Assembly (NCBI RefSeq): GCF_025457425.1
Contig: NZ_JAMXIA010000001.1
Location: 434,001 to 498,000 of the forward strand
Reading direction: 5' to 3'
DNA length: 64,000 bases
Source: Chryseobacterium foetidum
GTDB taxonomy: Bacteria > Bacteroidota > Bacteroidia > Flavobacteriales > Weeksellaceae
Positions 60,921 through 64,000 of the stretch are shown here, in pieces. A program made the translations under genes and the position numbers. The notes beneath the pieces were generated by a model that did no database searches, had not been told where the DNA came from, and saw nothing but the letters and a program-made list of their open reading frames with translations. Numbering within the stretch: the stretch's first letter is position 1; each line of letters starts with the position of its first letter.

Positions 60921-61086
60921 AATAAATCTATTTGTTGTTAATTATTTACATGACAAATTTGAGATTATTGATAAAGAAAAATTAAACCAATTCAACGGAT
61001 TTTGTAGCCAAACTAATGCTAAAGATATATTCCATTAAATTAATAAATCAGCACAATTTTATATATTCGTGAGTAAAAGCTATTCT

Positions 61087-61799
61087 ATGAAATATCTTTA
61101 TTTTGATTCTAAGTTATTTTTAATCCTCACCTTCACCTTTATCATTATGACTGTGGTGGGAACATTAAGTCATGAATTGAACATTATGCTGTTGCAGAAT
61201 ACTTAGGATATGATGCAAGGATAGATTATCAAAGTATGCACACCGACAATAATCCTAAAAGAAAATATTTGGATTCTACTTACAAAAAGTACCCATACGA
61301 AATTAAGAACAATCTGAATTTTCCAGAAAAAGAGAAGTTTGATATTAAAAGAAAAGAATACAGAAATGACAGAATTAAAATCCTCGCTGGCGGCCCTCTT
61401 CAAACAATGGTTACCGGAACTTTCGGGTTTGTGTTGCTGCTGATCTACCATAAAAAACTTTTCTCTTTCAACAAAACAAGTTTTACAGGATGGCTTCTGA
61501 TATTCTGCTCATTATTTTGGCTAAGACAAAGTGCCAATTCCTTTGGATGGACTCTCGACTACATTCTAACCGGAGAAAAATCAATGAGAGGTGATGAGCT
61601 GAGACTTGCACGTTTTTTAGACCTCAACATCTGGACAATTCACGGAATCACAGGAATTATTGGCTTAATTGTCTTGTTTATCGTTCTCCGTCTGCTCCCT
61701 AAAAATCAGATTTTAACCTTTCTCTCTGCTGGTTTAACGGGTGGATGTTTAGGATATTATCTTTGGCTGATAAAATTTGGTCAGTATATTTTACCCTAA
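61087..61799 (+). pseudogene. membrane metallopeptidase-like gene with a frameshift in the HExxH motif
   Basis: ATG 61087 opens a frame with a membrane segment (about 8-26) followed by LSHEL, then NIMLLQNT and a TAG stop at 61204-61206. The next frame continues without a break as EHYAVAEYLGYDARIDYQSM and runs to the stop at 61799 with AGGPLQTM and four to five further membrane segments. One missing base near 61179 explains the shift: restoring a G would give HELEH, an HExxH zinc site, in a protein of about 237 residues. Without it the catalytic motif is lost. Resembles M50-type site-2-protease-like proteins. Either a true pseudogene or a sequence error. Confidence 0.8.
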
Positions 61800-61849
61800 A
61801 AAATTAAACAGTCTGAAAATTTTGACGTTTTTTATCCACTTTTGGGAAT

Positions 61850-61893
61850 ATCATCGGTGTATCATCGGTGTATCATCGGTGTATCATCGGTGT
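61850..61893 (+). repeat. 11-bp tandem repeat, four copies
   Basis: ATCATCGGTGT is repeated four times without change (61850, 61861, 61872, 61883), followed by a partial fifth (ATC). It lies in the 320-bp gap between the broken metallopeptidase-like gene and the Crp gene, and no ORF spans it. The period equals about one helical turn. Confidence 0.97.
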
Positions 61894-62034
61894 ATCCTAA
61901 CAAAATAGCACAACAGAGCAGAAAAAAAATTAAACAGTAATAAAATGACAGCTTTTTGATAATCGGTATTAAGATTTATGATCAGATTGCAAAAAACTTT
62001 CAAGGTTTTATTGGAACACCCTTGGATTAACAGA

Positions 62035-62070
62035 TAAAAAAATCTCTTTTAAAACAAATTTAAAAGAGAT
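62035..62070 (-). terminator. intrinsic terminator of the Crp-led operon
   Basis: 12-bp perfect stem (ATCTCTTTTAAA, 62042-62053, and its complement, 62059-62070) with a 5-nt loop. Read leftward it is followed by a T run. It lies 49 bp after the Crp-like stop. Confidence 0.9.
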
Positions 62071-62119
62071 GATTATTTTCAACCTTACAGTAAAAATTCG
62101 GAACAGAAGTTCAAAACCA

Positions 62120-62710
62120 TCAATCCGTAATGAAATTCTTCCTTGCCAGTTCTTTTCTCACACGGCTCAAACTTTCCGGAGTAATCCCAAGATACGATGC
62201 AATCATCCATTGCGGAACTCGCATCATCAAATCCGGATACATTTTTGTGAACTTCATGTAACGTTCTTCAGCGGTTTCGCCCAGTAAAGAATTGATTCTG
62301 TCCTGAAGACTTTTTACATGTTTCTGTATAATCAAATCATTCTTTTCGATGCTGTTGGGGAATTCTTCCAACAGTTTGCTGAAGAAATCGGGATTTAAAA
62401 ATAATATTTCAGAATCTTCAACAGCTTCTATAAAATATTTTGATTTTTCATTAAAATAAAGACTGCTTCTATCGCCCATCAGCCAGTTTTCAGGGGCAAA
62501 CTGTATGATGTGCTCTTTACCGTTTTTGTCGATGGAATACATTCTCAGCAGACCTTTTTCCACAAAAAAAGTGTTGCGGCAAATCTCTCCCTGCTGTAAA
62601 AGAAACTCGTGCTTACTCACTTTTCTTGATTCGTACTGGATGCTGCAAAGATTTAATTTCTCCGCAGGAACTTCAAATACATTGGCTAAATAGTTTTGGA
62701 TATTGCTCAT
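62120..62710 (-). CDS. Crp/Fnr-family transcriptional regulator
   Basis: 196 residues. The cNMP-binding-fold domain (FLLQGEICRNTFFVEKGLLRMY, EHIIQFAPENWLMGD) is followed by a winged-helix HTH with IASYLGITPESLSRVRKELA. No cysteine cluster for iron-sulphur sensing is visible, and the cAMP pocket residues are not typical, so its signal is unknown. Its start overlaps the YtxJ stop by 4 bp, so it is the last gene of a coupled leftward operon. Confidence 0.92.
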   Translation of the reverse strand: MSNIQNYLANVFEVPAEKLNLCSIQYESRKVSKHEFLLQQGEICRNTFFVEKGLLRMYSIDKNGKEHIIQFAPENWLMGDRSSLYFNEKSKYFIEAVEDSEILFLNPDFFSKLLEEFPNSIEKNDLIIQKHVKSLQDRINSLLGETAEERYMKFTKMYPDLMMRVPQWMIASYLGITPESLSRVRKELARKNFITD

Positions 62711-63093
62711 TCTGTAATTTGGCTTAAAGAAATGTCCTGATGTGATGCTGAATTTTTTACTTTCCCATTCTCAAATACTAGAAGCTGCGGGCTTTCATGC
62801 CTAACTCCGAAATCTTCGGCAATTTTATTTGAAACGGCACGGTAGGCAATAAGGTCTAAAAAATAGAATTCTGCATTGTTATTTTCGTTGTCACGAAGTT
62901 CTGATTCAAAATTTTTCAATACAGTTTTGCTGATGAAACATCTTGTGGAATGCTTAAAAATGGCCACTGTTTTATTTTCAGAAGCTTCGATTGCTTTTTT
63001 CAGGTCGCTTTCGCTCTCAATTAATTTCCACAGCGGTAAACTGCTGTCATTTTCCTCTTTTTTATCGCCAAATATTTTACCGAATAAACTCAT
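62707..63093 (-). CDS. ytxJ: bacillithiol-system redox protein YtxJ
   Basis: 128 residues with a thioredoxin-like fold and the YtxJ core HSTRCFISKTVLKNFE, a single active-site cysteine (monothiol), plus FYFLDLIAYRAVSNKIAEDFGVRHESPQLLVF. YtxJ is associated with bacillithiol, the low-molecular-weight thiol used by Firmicutes and Bacteroidota, as a bacilliredoxin-type protein. It overlaps the DUF1569 gene (4 bp) and the Crp gene (4 bp). Confidence 0.88.
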   Translation of the reverse strand: MSLFGKIFGDKKEENDSSLPLWKLIESESDLKKAIEASENKTVAIFKHSTRCFISKTVLKNFESELRDNENNNAEFYFLDLIAYRAVSNKIAEDFGVRHESPQLLVFENGKVKNSASHQDISLSQITE

Positions 63094-63551
63094 ACGCTAA
63101 ATTGTTTTAAATGATGATTAAGATGTTTGTACTCCATAAATCCCCAGTTTTCATCCGTCATTTCTCCAAATAACCGGTGTTCACACAGAAATTTATTGTG
63201 CTTTCTGAATTCTGCATACTCATCAAGGGTTTTCAAAAGCTCTTTTTTAGATGCATCAAAATCACAGTCAAAATTAATGATTAGTTTTTTAAAAGTAGGC
63301 ATATTTGGCGGAATTCCGTTGTTGAAGGTTTTCATTTCGTACTTCGTAAGAATTCCCACCCAGCGGAAGAGGAAAAATGTTTTTGGCAGCACTGTTTTTT
63401 TCATTGGAACTTTCAGAACCTGACTGCAGTGTTTAAGCATCTGGGCAACGGTCATTCTACCCCATTTCCTTTCTGCATCAGGTTTTAAATTTGATATTCT
63501 CTGTTTTATTTCAAGAAAATCGGCTGGAGTGTGCAAACTTTTTCTTACCAA
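63090..63551 (-). CDS. DUF1569 (DinB-like) protein
   Basis: 153 residues. RMTVAQMLKHCSQVL at the start of a four-helix bundle, and conserved histidines late in the protein (HRLFGEMTDENWGFMEYKHLNHHLKQF), are as in DUF1569. The fold is that of DinB/bacillithiol transferases, where three His bind a metal, but only part of that site is clear. The neighbouring genes for a YfiT-like transferase and YtxJ suggest a bacillithiol-related role. Overlaps its neighbours by 7 and 4 bp. Confidence 0.78.
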   Translation of the reverse strand: MVRKSLHTPADFLEIKQRISNLKPDAERKWGRMTVAQMLKHCSQVLKVPMKKTVLPKTFFLFRWVGILTKYEMKTFNNGIPPNMPTFKKLIINFDCDFDASKKELLKTLDEYAEFRKHNKFLCEHRLFGEMTDENWGFMEYKHLNHHLKQFSV

Positions 63552-64000
63552 CCCTGTTTGTTTTTCAGATTTTCAATATGTGCGAAATGATGGTTGCAAT
63601 GCCAGACGTAATGGGCAAGGCAAATTCTTAAATTATAATCTTTAATCTGCTCAGGATGATGAAAAGTGCGCTCAAAATGCCTGTTGGTAAGCGATTTCAG
63701 CAAGTGATACCAACGCTGATGAATTCCTTTCAACATTCTCATAGCAGGTTTGATGCTGATGGATGTGCTGTCCTGCAGCTCCGCCCATCTGGCCTCCTGA
63801 TAAGGTTTGATTACCGGATTATCTTCGGTAAGAGCCAGTTTAAATCTGATGAAACTGTTGGCATGGCTGTCAGCAAGATGATTAACAAGCTGTCTCACCG
63901 TCCAGCCTTTTTCGCGGTAAGGCATATCGAGTTGTTCATCTGTGAAATTTTCGATCAGATCTTTTAATTTTGCAGGAAAATTTTTGATTGTTTTGATGTA
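63545..64000 (-). CDS. DinB/YfiT-family putative metal-dependent (bacillithiol) transferase, 5' end outside window
   Basis: The frame is open from base 64000 to the stop at 63545, so 151 C-terminal residues are present and the start is missing; an internal ATG at 63925 is not the true start, because the in-frame upstream residues (FPAKLKDLIENFTDEQLD) fit the family. Metal-binding histidines are in QLVNHLADSH and in the late HYVWHCNHHFAHI. YfiT/BstA-like proteins move bacillithiol onto electrophiles. It overlaps the DUF1569 gene by 7 bp and leads the coupled set that ends with the Crp regulator. Confidence 0.85.
   Translation of the reverse strand, partial: YIKTIKNFPAKLKDLIENFTDEQLDMPYREKGWTVRQLVNHLADSHANSFIRFKLALTEDNPVIKPYQEARWAELQDSTSISIKPAMRMLKGIHQRWYHLLKSLTNRHFERTFHHPEQIKDYNLRICLAHYVWHCNHHFAHIENLKNKQGW

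Noticed and set aside
61236..61799. Independent intact gene starting at ATG 61236
   Set aside because: The same frame is open and protein-like upstream to the frameshift and matches the HExxH context; an internal start would lack the first membrane helix and active site.

Overview
This window is a chromosomal segment of a low-GC Bacteroidota bacterium, most likely a Flavobacteriia member close to Chryseobacterium. The evidence is: promoters of the TTTG-N19-TAnnTTTG type and little Shine-Dalgarno signal; two secreted proteins with type IX secretion (T9SS) C-terminal sorting domains; a fused SecDF; bacillithiol-type proteins (YtxJ and a DinB/YfiT-like transferase); DUF4421; and the dispersed palindromic intergenic repeats typical of these genomes. 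No rRNA, tRNA, prophage or CRISPR array was recognised.

Left part (1-12.1 kb). A catabolic cluster for a 6-deoxy-sugar, most likely L-fucose, by the non-phosphorylative route: UxaA-type dehydratase (cut by the window edge), keto-deoxy-acid SDR, FAH-fold hydrolase, mutarotase, lactonase and a sugar-dehydrogenase SDR. Two convergent toxin-antitoxin pairs follow (5.1-6.2 kb). Then comes a leftward pyrB-carA-carB pyrimidine operon. Its 5' leader holds a consensus promoter, a 23-codon leader ORF, a small hairpin, a U-rich stretch and an intrinsic terminator just before pyrB, an arrangement like the UTP-sensing attenuator of enterobacterial pyrBI. REP-like palindromes sit in the pyrB-carA and carA-carB gaps.

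Middle part (12.1-25.7 kb). An Lrp/AsnC regulator, a small zinc-ribbon/HTH protein derived from an IS1-type transposase, an outer-membrane barrel and an MHS-family carboxylate symporter are followed by two tiny membrane proteins and a transporter-sensor fusion (SSS permease, STAC linker, histidine kinase; CrbS/CbrA-like). A stand-alone receiver protein, a propionate/acetate-CoA ligase, a GNAT protein and acetyl-CoA synthetase follow. This looks like a short-chain carboxylate uptake, sensing and activation locus. A REP-associated tyrosine transposase with a regular six-unit palindrome array lies between kinase and receiver.

Right part (25.7-64 kb). Mostly housekeeping genes: bifunctional Rel, NhaA, RlmH, TrmL, TatA-type protein, SecDF, HemN, PnuC, DapF, MltG and a TonB-type outer-membrane receptor. 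There is also a surface-polysaccharide cluster (DegT aminotransferase, GalE, cytidylyltransferase), a T9SS subtilase, an AraC/VOC pair, a metallopeptidase-like gene broken by a frameshift inside its HExxH site, an 11-bp minisatellite, and a translationally coupled Crp/YtxJ/DUF1569/bacillithiol-transferase set that runs off the right edge.
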